From: Acrocarpospora phusangensis
GTDB lineage: Bacteria > Actinomycetota > Actinomycetes > Streptosporangiales > Streptosporangiaceae
Assembly (NCBI RefSeq): GCF_016862995.1
Contig: NZ_BOOA01000036.1
Coordinates: 1 to 64,000, forward strand
Direction of reading: 5' to 3'
Length of the DNA: 64,000 nt
In this document: positions 9,693 through 20,659 of the stretch, one piece after another
How the letters are laid out: each line of letters opens with the position of its first letter
Numbering within the stretch: position 1 is the stretch's first letter
Position numbers and translations under genes: made by a program
Notes under the pieces: model-generated
What the model saw: the letters and a program-made list of their open reading frames with translations, nothing else
The model's database searches: none
What the model was told of the DNA's origin: nothing

Positions 9693-10331
9693 GTGCCTGA
9701 CACGCGAACGCACGTGCATCCGGCCGTGCAGGAAACCGGCTGGCTGAGGGACGCGCGCCGGGCTCGCATGCTGTCGGTGGCGACCCTCGGCTGGCTCGGT
9801 GCGGAGAGCCTGCTCGGGCTCTGGTCGGGCACCCGGGCGCACTCGGTGGCGCTGGTCGGGTGGGGACTGTCGGCGCTGGTGGAGGCGCTGGCCAGCCTGA
9901 TCGTGATCTGGCGGTTCACCGGCGCCCGGCTGCACTCGGCGAACGCGGAGCAGACCGCGTCCCGGGCGGTGGCGCTGAGCTTCTGGCTGCTCGCGCCCTA
10001 TCTCGTGCTGCACGTGGCGCACGATCTGAGCCAGGGTCACCGGGCCGAGCCGAGCGCGGTGGGCATCGCGGTCACCACGATCAGCTTGGTGAGCATGCCC
10101 TTGCTGGGCGTGGCCAAGCGGCGGGTGGGGGCCCGGCTGGGCTCGGCGGCGACGGAGGGCGAGGGCACGCAGAACCTGCTCTGCGCGCTGACCGCGGCCG
10201 GGGTGCTGCTGGGCCTGGCGCTCAACACCATCGGCTGGTGGTGGGTGGATCCGGCGGTGGCGGTGATACTGGCGGCGGTGGCCGTACAGGAGGGGCGCAA
10301 GGCCTGGAAGGGCCACGCCTGCTGCCACTGA
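9693..10331 (+). CDS. Cation-diffusion-facilitator-like membrane protein lacking metal ligands
   Basis: A 212-aa protein with about five or six membrane helices arranged like the CDF transporter core. The helix-2 region reads HSVALVGWGLSALVEALASLIVIWRF and the helix-5/6 region reads TQNLLCALTAAGVLLGLALNTIGWWWVDPAVAVILAAVAVQEG. The Asp/His quartets that bind Zn2+/Mn2+ in CDF helices 2 and 5 are not present, and there is no cytoplasmic C-terminal domain. It is probably a non-transporting or differently specific relative. GTG 9693 follows a GGGGGTCAAG sequence. It ends with a CCH motif. Confidence 0.7.
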   Translation: MPDTRTHVHPAVQETGWLRDARRARMLSVATLGWLGAESLLGLWSGTRAHSVALVGWGLSALVEALASLIVIWRFTGARLHSANAEQTASRAVALSFWLLAPYLVLHVAHDLSQGHRAEPSAVGIAVTTISLVSMPLLGVAKRRVGARLGSAATEGEGTQNLLCALTAAGVLLGLALNTIGWWWVDPAVAVILAAVAVQEGRKAWKGHACCH

Positions 10332-10546
10332 AGCGTCACCACGGCGAGGTCCAGGCCGGCGGCGCGGAGTTCGCGGATCACGCACCGGGCGCCGCCAGGG
10401 TCGGTCCAGACATGGCAGAGCCGGTCCTTCATCACGATTTCGCGTAGATTCGCCAGCCCGCGCAGGCCGTGCCGGATGGCCGGAGTGACTCCCGGCGGGG
10501 CGAATTGGATCAATAACAGGTCACCAGGGCGTCGCCTGACCGCCAC
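10332..10546 (-). pseudogene. Possible gene remnant, unknown family
   Basis: The reverse strand here reads as plausible protein (PGDLLLIQFAPPGVTP, LRGLANLREIVMKDRLCHVW, DPGGARCVIRELRAAGLDLAVVT) with high GC at third positions in its second half. The frame then runs without a stop into the antisense of the upstream CDF-like gene, so any natural 3' end is missing. A GTG at 10546 could be a start. I read it as a truncated remnant, not a working gene; the family is not recognised. Confidence 0.3.
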
Positions 10547-10584
10547 GGCCTGTGACTCCCCCGGTGTCCCCCACACGGCAACCC

Positions 10585-10769
10585 CTGCACTAAAACACGA
10601 AATTTCGTGACCTATGGGGATCACGATACATCGCGTTTGGGCCGTGTCAAGATGTATCGCGTCCTGCACCACAGAACAAGATCTGCATTCGACGGAACGT
10701 AATCACTGCACTAAAAGTATGGTTTTGCCGTTCTTGGGCTTGCCGCTATCGTTCCGTAAGCATTACGGA
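10585..10769. promoter_or_regulatory. Palindrome-rich intergenic segment before the VWA gene
   Basis: This AT-richer spacer holds a perfect 14-bp palindrome CACGAAATTTCGTG (10596-10609). It also holds an inverted pair GATACATC/GATGTATC separated by 18 bp (10625-10658), an 11-bp direct repeat CTGCACTAAAA (10585-10595 and 10706-10716), and an inverted repeat TCCGTAA-gca-TTACGGA (10753-10769). These are visible in the sequence; that they are operators is inference. No other gene is seen between the remnant and the next start at 10838. Confidence 0.5.
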
Positions 10770-10837
10770 GAATCTCCCTATATGGCGTAGCGCAGGCGCG
10801 TACCGTCGGGAGTTCCAACGACACCGAAGAGGCCACC

Positions 10838-12616
10838 GTGGGCGGACGTCATCGCACCGATGAACTCGAAGGCGGCTACAACCCGTACCCCGAACCCCCA
10901 CCGCGGCGGCGCGGCGGCGCGGGCAAGGTGCTGGTGCCGCTGGCCGGGGCGGTCGCGCTCGCGGTCCTGCTCGGCGTGGCCGCGTACGTGGTGGTCAACA
11001 AGGACACCCCCGGCTGCGGCCCGGACAAGGTGGCGCTGAAGGTCATCACGGCCAAGGACGTGGAACCGGCCGTCAAGAAGATCGCCGACAAGTTCAGCAG
11101 GTCCGGCAAGACGATCGACGGCAAGTGCGTGGCGGTCACCGTCTCCGGGGCCGACTCCGCGGGCGTGGCGGCGGCCCTGTCCGGGAACGGCGACGCGGCC
11201 AGGCCCGACATGTGGATCCCCGACTCCAGCCTCTGGCTGGCCGGGCTGCCCTCGGAGAGCGGGGCGAAGGTCGCCGGCAACGTGGCGCAGTCCCCCGTGG
11301 TGCTCACCGCGCCCAAGGCCGCCGCCGCCCAGCTGGCCTCGGCCTTCACCCCCAGCTGGACCGGCATGGTGAACGCCGCCAACGCCGCCAACCCGGACGG
11401 CCTGGCCAAGAAGGTCCGGGTGCTGGTGCTCGACCCGGGCCTGAACGCGGCCGGTCTGGGCGCGCTGGCCGCCGCGGCCGGGGTGCTCAAGGCCAGCGGC
11501 GGCGCCAACACCGAGGAGCTCCTGGTCGGCGTGCTCCGCCAGCTCTCCGAGTCCAAGGTGACCTCCCCCGACAGCCTGTTCGCCACCCTCGCCAAGACCG
11601 CCAACCGGGTGCCCATCGGCGTCACCAGCGAGCAGTCGGTCTGGGCCTTCAACGCCAAGAACGACGCGGCGGCCGTGGCGCTCTACCCGGCCGAGGGAAC
11701 GGTCAACCTGGACTACCCGATCGTCACCACGGTGACCGAGGGCCCCGCCGCCAAGGCCGCCAAGGAGTTCGCCGCCGACCTGGTCACCAGCGCCTCCAAG
11801 AAGACCGTCCAGGAGTACGGCTTCCGCACCCCCGACGGCGTCGGCAGCGCCCTCACCGAGGCCAAGGGCCTCAACCCGAAGGCCCCCACCGCCCTGCCGC
11901 TCCCGGACGCCAAGACGATCGTCACGCTGTCCCAGTCCTGGAAGCGGGTCAGCCTCGGCACCCGGCTGCTCTCCCTGATCGACATCTCCGGCACGATGGC
12001 GCTGCCCGCCGACAAGACCGGCGTGACCCGGATGCAGGCCATCTCCGACGTCGGCATCGAGGGCCTCAAGCTGTTCCCGGACAAGACCGAGATCGGCACC
12101 TGGGTCTTCTCCGACAACCTGAACGGCGCGCGGGTGGACTGGAAGGAGATCATCCCGATCGGCCCGCTGGCCCAGCAGCTGAACGGGATCACCCGGCGCG
12201 AGCTGGTCGACAAGAACCTGCGCGAGCTGAAGGCCATCCCGACCGGCAACACCGGCCTCAACGACACCCTCTGGGCCGCCTACCAGAAGATGACCAAGGA
12301 GTACGAGCCGGACAAGATCAACACGATCCTGCTGTTCACCGACGGCGTCGGCGACGACGACCCGAGCGGCGGCATCAGCGACGCCACGATCCTGAAGCGG
12401 CTGAAGGCCACCTTCAACCCGCAGAAGCCGGTGAGCATCCTGATCATCTCGTTCAACACGGCGGCCGACGAGAACCGCACCCAGATGACCCGGATCGCCC
12501 GGACGACCGGCGGCACGGCCTACTTCCCGCAGACCGTGCTGGAGATCCGCAACATCTTCCTCAAGGGCATCGCCCGCCGTCTCTGCACCCCCAACTGCCC
12601 CACCGGGCAGCAGTAG
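10838..12616 (+). CDS. Membrane-anchored substrate-binding/VWA domain protein
   Basis: A 592-aa protein. A Pro/Arg-rich cytoplasmic N terminus (about 1-28) precedes one membrane helix (about 29-50). An extracellular region resembling a bacterial solute-binding domain follows (about 60-360). The C-terminal von Willebrand factor A domain starts near residue 370, with MIDAS motif DISGT at Asp382 and the conserved FTDGVGDD later on. Cysteines near the N terminus (CGP) and the C terminus (RLCTPNC) could pair. VWA domains bind partners through a chelated metal ion. It is followed by a hairpin terminator and then a membrane-anchored sigma factor. GTG 10838 is the only reasonable start. Confidence 0.8.
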   Translation: MGGRHRTDELEGGYNPYPEPPPRRRGGAGKVLVPLAGAVALAVLLGVAAYVVVNKDTPGCGPDKVALKVITAKDVEPAVKKIADKFSRSGKTIDGKCVAVTVSGADSAGVAAALSGNGDAARPDMWIPDSSLWLAGLPSESGAKVAGNVAQSPVVLTAPKAAAAQLASAFTPSWTGMVNAANAANPDGLAKKVRVLVLDPGLNAAGLGALAAAAGVLKASGGANTEELLVGVLRQLSESKVTSPDSLFATLAKTANRVPIGVTSEQSVWAFNAKNDAAAVALYPAEGTVNLDYPIVTTVTEGPAAKAAKEFAADLVTSASKKTVQEYGFRTPDGVGSALTEAKGLNPKAPTALPLPDAKTIVTLSQSWKRVSLGTRLLSLIDISGTMALPADKTGVTRMQAISDVGIEGLKLFPDKTEIGTWVFSDNLNGARVDWKEIIPIGPLAQQLNGITRRELVDKNLRELKAIPTGNTGLNDTLWAAYQKMTKEYEPDKINTILLFTDGVGDDDPSGGISDATILKRLKATFNPQKPVSILIISFNTAADENRTQMTRIARTTGGTAYFPQTVLEIRNIFLKGIARRLCTPNCPTGQQ

Positions 12617-12640
12617 CGCAGTCCCAGCCGCACCACTGGC

Positions 12641-12677
12641 ACGCCGGGTCCCACCAGGGGCCCGGCGTCCCTGTTTT
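12641..12677 (+). terminator. Rho-independent-like terminator after the VWA gene
   Basis: ACGCCGGGTCCC and GGGGCCCGGCGT form a 12-bp stem (one G-U pair) with a 4-nt ACCA loop, followed by CCCTGTTTT. It lies 24 bp after the VWA stop codon. Confidence 0.7.
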
Positions 12678-12802
12678 CCCAGGTCATGCCGCTTGGGCAT
12701 GAATTCGGGGGAAGTAAACGCGGCTACAGAAGGGGGCGTCCTTCTCCGTGTGGGGCCCAGCGTCGAATCCCGTTACCGGTCCCGTTCTCGCGGAGGAACC
12801 CG

Positions 12803-14413
12803 TTGCCCGGATGGCCCAACGTCGGTAGCGCCGACGATCACCGTTTACTCGAGGCGCTGCGCCAGTCCGACGCGCACGCCCCGGCCAGCCTCTACGACGC
12901 GTACGCCGACCGGCTGGCCGACTACGCCTACACCTGTGTGCGCGATCTGGAGGCCGCGGCGGACGCCGTACACGACGCGCTGGTCACCGCGCAGAGTTCG
13001 GCGCACCGCCTGAGGGAGCCCATCCGCCTGCGCTCCTGGCTGTACGCGCTGACCCGGTTCCAGTGCACCGCCCGCGCCGCCGGCCGTACCCCGGCGGGAA
13101 CGTTCCCCGGCCTGGAGGAGACCGAGGACCCGGAGCTGGCGCTGGCCGCGTCCGAGGCGCTGGGCGAGCTGAGCCGCCAGGAGCGCGAGGCGCTGGAGCT
13201 GACGCTGCGGCACGGGCTGTCCCAGTCCGAGGTGCTCGCGGTGCTGGGGCTCACCGCGCGGCAGCTGACCCAGCGGCTGACCCGGGCCCGCGAGCATCTG
13301 GAGAACTCGGCCGCCGCCGTGGTGCTGGCCAGGGTCGGCCGGGCGCACTGCCCGGAGCTGTCGGCCATGCTCGACTCGCTGGAGGGTCCGTTCGGCGCGC
13401 TGCTGCGGCAGAAGCTGACCCGGCACATCGCGGGCTGCGAGGTCTGCGGGGAGGGCCGCCGCAAGCACGTGGCGGCCGGGCGGCTGCTGGACCTGATCCC
13501 GATCATGTATCCGCCGCTGTCGCTGCGCCGCCGGGTGGTGGACACCTGCGTCAACCCGGACCGGGACCAGACCCGGGTGCTGATCGCCCAGCGGGCCGAC
13601 CGGTTCGACCCGGAGGGTTTCCCGGTGACCGCCGAGCTGCGCCCGCAGCGGGGCCGCCGGGCCGCGCCGGAGCGGCGGCAGCGCCGTACCCGTAAGGGCG
13701 GCAGGCGCCGGGCGACGCCGATCGTGGCCGCGCTGGCCTGCGCGGTGGCGGCGGCCGGATCGCTGGCCTGGGTCAGCGGGCGGGACGCGGGCGGCAGCAT
13801 CAGGATCGAGGCCATGCCGCCCAGCGCGGAGCCGCAGTTCGCTCCGGATGGACCGCTCCAGGAGGAGCCGCTGCCCGAGGATGTGGAGTCCTCCGAGCCG
13901 GCCGAGCCCGAGGAGACCACCGAGGCGGCCGAGCCGGAGCCCACGCTGACGGTCCCGCCCACCACGGCGCCGCGGCCCCGGCCCGCCGCGAAACCGACAC
14001 CGACGCCCACCAAGACCCGGGTCACCCGGCCCACCACGCCGGCGCTGAGCCTGAGCTGCCCGGGGGACATGGGCGACACCACCGGCGACGTGATCTGGGT
14101 GACCGCCCGCAACTCCGCCCTGGACTGGACGGCCGCCGTCTCCGGCGGGGTCTCCCTCTCCGCCGGCAAGGGCAGGCTGAAGGCGGGCGCGACCGGCCGG
14201 GTGACGATCACGGTGACCGAGCCGGAGGAGGCCGGGAGCGCGACCATCGCCTTCCGCTCCGCGGGCGGCAACCCGACCTGCAAGGTGTGGTGGCGCGGCG
14301 AGGACCGGGGGACCCCGCCGGACGGCGTGCCCGACCCCACGTCGCCGCCGCGACCGCCGAGCCCGTCGCCGACGCCCACCCCGACCGCGCCCACCGCCGC
14401 GGAGCCCACTTAG
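12803..14413 (+). CDS. ECF-type sigma factor fused to zinc-finger, TM helix and extracellular domain
   Basis: A 536-aa fusion. The N-terminal ~180 residues are an ECF sigma factor: region 2 around LYDAYADRLADYAYTCVRDLEAAADAVHDALV, and region 4 around LSRQEREALELTLRHGLSQSEVLAVLGL. Next comes a zinc-binding anti-sigma-like motif HX3CX2C (His208, Cys212, Cys215). After a basic stretch, one membrane helix (about 304-326) leads into an acidic/Thr-Pro linker and a C-terminal extracellular beta domain (about 410-500) with two cysteines and a Pro-rich tail. TTG 12803 is chosen because GGAGGAA lies just upstream. The layout resembles ECF groups carrying a fused anti-sigma module; activation by an external signal is inference. 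Confidence 0.82.
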   Translation: MPGWPNVGSADDHRLLEALRQSDAHAPASLYDAYADRLADYAYTCVRDLEAAADAVHDALVTAQSSAHRLREPIRLRSWLYALTRFQCTARAAGRTPAGTFPGLEETEDPELALAASEALGELSRQEREALELTLRHGLSQSEVLAVLGLTARQLTQRLTRAREHLENSAAAVVLARVGRAHCPELSAMLDSLEGPFGALLRQKLTRHIAGCEVCGEGRRKHVAAGRLLDLIPIMYPPLSLRRRVVDTCVNPDRDQTRVLIAQRADRFDPEGFPVTAELRPQRGRRAAPERRQRRTRKGGRRRATPIVAALACAVAAAGSLAWVSGRDAGGSIRIEAMPPSAEPQFAPDGPLQEEPLPEDVESSEPAEPEETTEAAEPEPTLTVPPTTAPRPRPAAKPTPTPTKTRVTRPTTPALSLSCPGDMGDTTGDVIWVTARNSALDWTAAVSGGVSLSAGKGRLKAGATGRVTITVTEPEEAGSATIAFRSAGGNPTCKVWWRGEDRGTPPDGVPDPTSPPRPPSPSPTPTPTAPTAAEPT

Positions 14414-14507
14414 GCCGCAAAAACTCCCGAATCAGTCCAGAGATCATAAGTTTCGCGGAGAGATCACTAGGGGAGAAACCAGGCGACCAAGGACATGAGG
14501 GGGCACA

Positions 14508-15104
14508 GTGGCCCAGGCATGGCTACCCGATGCCAGTCGAATTCCCGCTCCCCAGGACGCCGGCCCCATGAACGGCGGCGCGCCCCGGGTGGTCTGGTTC
14601 ATCTGGCCGACCGACCCACAAGGGATCTCGGCCAAATCCGTCGCCCAGCGTCTCGTACAGCTGAACCGCCCCGCTCACCTGGTGTGGAACCCGGTGCACG
14701 GGCAGATCGTCCAGCAGCTCCCGCCCTCCCGGGCGGCCTGCGGCCTGGGCGGCGACCTGAACCGGCATGGCCGGGCGTGCATCCAGATCAGGGTGCTCGG
14801 CTCGGTCCAGGAACCCTTCACCGACAGCAAGCTCGACGGCCTGGACGAGATCCTGGCCTGGCTGGACTCCTGGGAGGTGCCCCGCCGCTGGCCGGCCGGC
14901 CCACCCTTGCCGTTCCCGCACTCCCTCGCAGGCGGAGGCGATGGCCGCCTGTGGGCGCGAGGCGGGCATTTCGGCCACTCCCAGGTGCCTGGCGCCGTCG
15001 AGGGCGACCCGGGGGCGATCGACGTCCAGCGCATCCTGGGCACTCCCGCGCTGGAGGTGCCCCGGCCGCGCGAGGAGCTCCGCCTCCTGGAACGCGTCAT
15101 CTAG
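14508..15104 (+). CDS. Amidase/endolysin-like protein with altered catalytic residues
   Basis: A 198-aa relative of actinobacterial and phage N-acetylmuramoyl-L-alanine amidase-like proteins. The opening WLPDASRIPAPQDAGPMNGG, HLVWNP, NRHGRACIQI, LDEILAWLDSW and GGHFGHSQVPG are family landmarks. In the family the strand after the glycine-rich opening carries a metal-binding His (VVWHT); here it reads VVWFIW. The usual CIQIE reads CIQIR. Catalysis is therefore doubtful, and a binding role is possible. The GTG start has GAGGGGG upstream. There is no signal peptide. Confidence 0.65.
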   Translation: MAQAWLPDASRIPAPQDAGPMNGGAPRVVWFIWPTDPQGISAKSVAQRLVQLNRPAHLVWNPVHGQIVQQLPPSRAACGLGGDLNRHGRACIQIRVLGSVQEPFTDSKLDGLDEILAWLDSWEVPRRWPAGPPLPFPHSLAGGGDGRLWARGGHFGHSQVPGAVEGDPGAIDVQRILGTPALEVPRPREELRLLERVI

Positions 15105-16520
15105 CTAGCAGGTTCGGCGGATCAGCTCGGCGATGACGGCGCAGCCGCGCTTCACCTCGTGCAGCGCGGCCGAGCCGTACCCGAGGACCAGGCCGTGCAC
15201 GCGGAGCGGGCCGTGATGGTGGCGAGCCGTGGTGTCCAGCAGCACGCCGTGCTCGTACGCCCTGCGGGCGATCTCGGGCACGGCCGGTCCGGGCAGCTCG
15301 ACCAGGACGTGCAGCCCGGCCGTGTCGCCTTTGACGCGGTCGCCGAGCAGGGCCACCACCGCGGCCCTGCGGCGCGCGTACTCCAGGCGGAGGCGGCGCA
15401 GATGGCGGTCCAGGTCGCCGTTGCGGAGCAGGGTCGCGACCGCGTGCTGGACCGGGCCGGACGTGCGGTCCCCCAGCGTGCGCCGGCGCGCGGCGATCGC
15501 GTCCAGCAGCCGGGGTGAGGCGAGCAGCCAGCCGAGGCCGACGTCCGGGCTGAGCGACTTGGACAGGGTGCCCAGCAGGACCACGCGTTCGGGGTCCAGG
15601 CCGTACAGGGCGGGCAGGGGGGCCACGTCGTAGCGGAACTCGGCGTCGTAGTCGTCCTCGACGACGAGCGCGCCGGTGCGCCGGGCCCAGGCCAGCAGGC
15701 GTTCCCTGCGCGGGATCGGCAGCCTGCCGCCGACCGGGTACTGGTGGGCCGGGGTGGTGTAGAGCAGGCGCAGTCCGGCGGGGAGGGCTTCCACGATCAC
15801 GCCGTGGTCGTCCACCGGGACGGGGACGATCTCCGCGCCGCGGGCCGCGAACACGGTTCTGGCCGTCGGGTAGCCGGGCTCCTCGACGCCGGCCAGGTCG
15901 CCCGGCTTGAGCAGGGTGGCCGCGACCAGGTCCAGGCCGTGGCCGGTGCCCCGGGTGACCAGGACGTTCGCCGCGCTCGCCGGAACTCCTCTGGCGCGGC
16001 GCAGGTGCTCGGCGAGCTGGGCGCGCAGCGCGGGCAGGCCGTACGGGTCGGGGCGGGAGGCCGGGGAGAACTCGCCCACGCTCCGCCAGGCCCGCCGCCA
16101 GGCCGCCTCGTCGTAGCCGTGCACCCAGGGGTGGCCCGGGCGCAGGTCGATCCAGCCGGGACCGGGTTCCGGCTCGGGGGCCACCGGGAGACCGGGCGGT
16201 TCCCGCTCCGGGGCCGCCGGTCCTGGCACCAGGTCGGCCACATACGTGCCGGATCCGTGCCGGCCGTCCAGCCAGCCCTCCGCGTAGAGCTGCTGGTACG
16301 CCTCGGTCACCACGGTCCTGCTGACCGCCAGCGCCGCCGCCAGCCGCCGGCTGGACGGCAGCCGCTCCCCCGCCTGGAGCGCCCCGCCCCGCATCGCCGC
16401 GCGCAGCTGATCACCCACCTGTACGGCCAGCGCCACCCCCGACTCGCGATCCACCGCCAGCGGAAGCTCGACCTGGACCCCCCGGCGTGAATCCCCGAGC
16501 GCCGAAGTGGCCCTGTCCAT
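15105..16520 (-). CDS. MocR/PdxR-type GntR regulator with aminotransferase domain
   Basis: A 471-aa protein. The N-terminal GntR winged helix (about residues 20-90; LAAALAVSRTVVTEAYQQLYAEGWL) is joined to a fold-type I aminotransferase domain. PLP-pocket features include VVEDDYDAEFRYD and the Schiff-base lysine in LSKSLSP. MocR regulators sense PLP or amino compounds and often control vitamin B6 or GABA/taurine genes. None of those genes adjoin here. The gene is divergent from a kinase gene with 162 bp between the start codons. Confidence 0.87.
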   Translation of the reverse strand: MDRATSALGDSRRGVQVELPLAVDRESGVALAVQVGDQLRAAMRGGALQAGERLPSSRRLAAALAVSRTVVTEAYQQLYAEGWLDGRHGSGTYVADLVPGPAAPEREPPGLPVAPEPEPGPGWIDLRPGHPWVHGYDEAAWRRAWRSVGEFSPASRPDPYGLPALRAQLAEHLRRARGVPASAANVLVTRGTGHGLDLVAATLLKPGDLAGVEEPGYPTARTVFAARGAEIVPVPVDDHGVIVEALPAGLRLLYTTPAHQYPVGGRLPIPRRERLLAWARRTGALVVEDDYDAEFRYDVAPLPALYGLDPERVVLLGTLSKSLSPDVGLGWLLASPRLLDAIAARRRTLGDRTSGPVQHAVATLLRNGDLDRHLRRLRLEYARRRAAVVALLGDRVKGDTAGLHVLVELPGPAVPEIARRAYEHGVLLDTTARHHHGPLRVHGLVLGYGSAALHEVKRGCAVIAELIRRTC

Positions 16521-16682
16521 AGTGGTCCCCCATTCCCACAAAAGCGGACATATCCCGAGCGTCCACCCTTCGTCACCGTAACGTTGATCCGCTCGTGCGC
16601 CGTCAATGCCTATTCAGCACAATCCGGTCAACCCACGGGCGCGACCGGGCGTCTACTCAGTGCACCACCACAGGAGGCCTCC

Positions 16683-18872
<2,190 letters not shown>

Positions 18873-18912
18873 TCAGCTGATATTTCGTCATGTAAGCCAC
18901 ATCGGGCCGTTT

Positions 18913-18940
18913 TTGACAAGCTCTCACGACTATTTCGTGA
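18913..18940 (+). promoter_or_regulatory. Putative -35 box and inverted repeat before kinase 2
   Basis: TTGACA at 18913-18918 is a perfect sigma-70 -35 hexamer. Six bases on, TCACGA and TCGTGA form an inverted repeat (18924-18929, 18935-18940; 5-bp spacer) in the promoter spacer region, a position suitable for an operator. No convincing -10 hexamer could be fixed. Confidence 0.35.
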
Positions 18941-19019
18941 CTATTCGCCGCACCCACTTGTGGATCAGTAAGATGCGTGTTCGTCGTGGCGGGGGCCCGG
19001 GGATTGTAAGGAGACCGTT

Positions 19020-20657
19020 ATGTACGGCAGTCCGGCCGCCTGGCGCGTACCCGGCTACACCGAGATACGTGAACTGGGGACCGGCGGAGCGGGTCAGGTG
19101 ATCCTCGCCAGGCACGATGCCGACGGCACCCTGGTGGCGATCAAATACCTGTCCGAGGAGCTCCGCTCGGACCTGGGGTTCGTGGCCCGTTTCCGGCACG
19201 AGGCCCGCCTGCTCGCGCTGATGGAGCGCAACCCGCACGCCGCCAGGTTCTACGAGTACGTGGAGCACCCGCAGGGCGCCGCCATCGTCATGGAACTGGT
19301 GGACGGCGTCTCGCTGCGCGCGATGCTGCGCTCGGAGGGCCCGACCGGCGCCGAGGCGGCGCTGCTGGTGCTGAAGGGCTCGCTCATCGGCCTGGGCATC
19401 GCGCACGAGATGGGCATCGTGCACCGGGACTTCAAGCCCGAGAACGTCATGGTGGAGTCCAGCGGCCAGAGCAAGCTGGTCGACTTCGGCATCGCCGCCA
19501 GGGCCGGCGAGGGCACCAATGTGGCCGGCACCCCGGCGTACATGGCGCCGGAGCAGTGGTCCGGCGCGGCGGCGGGTCCGTCCACCGACGTCTACGCGGC
19601 CACGGTCGTGTTCTTCGAGTGCCTCACCGGCACCCGGCCGTTCCGCGCCGCCAACCTGGCCGCGCTGGCCCGCCAGCACCAGGCCGCCGCGCCTCCGATC
19701 GAGGAGGTCCCGCCGCAGCTCCAGTCCCTGATCGAGCGCGGCATGGCCAAGCACCCGGCCGACCGCCCGCAGTCGGCCGAGGCGTTCCTGCGCGAGCTCG
19801 AGCACATCGCCGCCGACGCGTACGGCGACGCCTGGGAGGAGCGCGGCCGCCGCCGCCTGGCCGCGCTGGCCGGGCTGCTGCTGCCCTTCTTCCCGCTCAC
19901 CGAGGAGGCCCCCGAGGTCGCCACCGCGCTGAACGAGAGCCGGCTGGGGGGCGGCCTGTTCAGCAAGGCGATCATGAAGATCGGCTTCACCGTGGTGGGC
20001 ATGGCCATCATCGCCGGCGGCACCGCGGCGCTGGTCGGCTCGTTCAGCGGCTCCCCCGCGCTGTCGGCCGGGGAGACCACGGTCTCGCCGACCCCCTCCG
20101 CGGTGGACGCCGAGATCCCGGTGGAGGACATCGTGGAGAGCGAGGAGCCGGTCGCCTCCGAGGAGCCCACCGAGCCGGAGCCCAGCCAGCCCCCGTCGAC
20201 GGCCCCGACGACCGCGCCCACGAACCAGCCGCCGCAGCCCCAGCCGACCCCCACGGCGAAGCCGAGCAAGAAGCCGACGCCCAGGCCCTCCAGGAAGCCG
20301 AGCAGGACGCCGAGCCCGCAGGACACCCCCGAGCCGACGGCGACCATCCCGGGAGAGAACAACCCGCCCCCGTCCTCACGCCCGCCGACCCGTACGCCGA
20401 CGCCCCGGCCCACGCCCACCACGCCGACGCCGACCACGCAGCCCACCACGCCCACCCCGTCCGACACCCCCACCTCGGACGAGCCGACCATCACCCGGAG
20501 CGAGCCGTCCACCGACGTCCCGAGCACCGTCCCGGCGGAGTCCCCGCTGGGCGAGGCCGCGGCGGGGGTGTTCGCCATCGGCCTGATGACGACCGGGCTG
20601 ATTCCCGCCACACTTGCCGTGAGGCGTTTCACGGGAAGGCATCGGAGGCGTAGGTAG
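19020..20657 (+). CDS. Transmembrane Ser/Thr protein kinase 2
   Basis: A 545-aa paralogue of the preceding kinase (shared openings WRVPGYTEIRELG and VAIKYLSEEL). The catalytic residues are intact: Lys42, HRDFKPEN at 135-142, DFG at 155. A membrane helix lies at about 318-340, followed by a long Pro/Thr/Lys-rich extracellular stretch. A second hydrophobic segment near the C terminus (about 513-535) ends in a basic tail GRHRRRR. Unlike kinase 1 it has no folded ectodomain. AAGGAGAC precedes ATG 19020. The next gene starts 2 bp after its stop, implying translational coupling. Confidence 0.9.
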   Translation: MYGSPAAWRVPGYTEIRELGTGGAGQVILARHDADGTLVAIKYLSEELRSDLGFVARFRHEARLLALMERNPHAARFYEYVEHPQGAAIVMELVDGVSLRAMLRSEGPTGAEAALLVLKGSLIGLGIAHEMGIVHRDFKPENVMVESSGQSKLVDFGIAARAGEGTNVAGTPAYMAPEQWSGAAAGPSTDVYAATVVFFECLTGTRPFRAANLAALARQHQAAAPPIEEVPPQLQSLIERGMAKHPADRPQSAEAFLRELEHIAADAYGDAWEERGRRRLAALAGLLLPFFPLTEEAPEVATALNESRLGGGLFSKAIMKIGFTVVGMAIIAGGTAALVGSFSGSPALSAGETTVSPTPSAVDAEIPVEDIVESEEPVASEEPTEPEPSQPPSTAPTTAPTNQPPQPQPTPTAKPSKKPTPRPSRKPSRTPSPQDTPEPTATIPGENNPPPSSRPPTRTPTPRPTPTTPTPTTQPTTPTPSDTPTSDEPTITRSEPSTDVPSTVPAESPLGEAAAGVFAIGLMTTGLIPATLAVRRFTGRHRRRR

Positions 20658-20659
20658 AG

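Noticed and set aside
10037-10672. A 211-codon reverse frame covering half of the CDF-like gene
   Set aside because: Only the first half, outside the CDF gene, looks like protein; kept as a short remnant and not as a whole gene.
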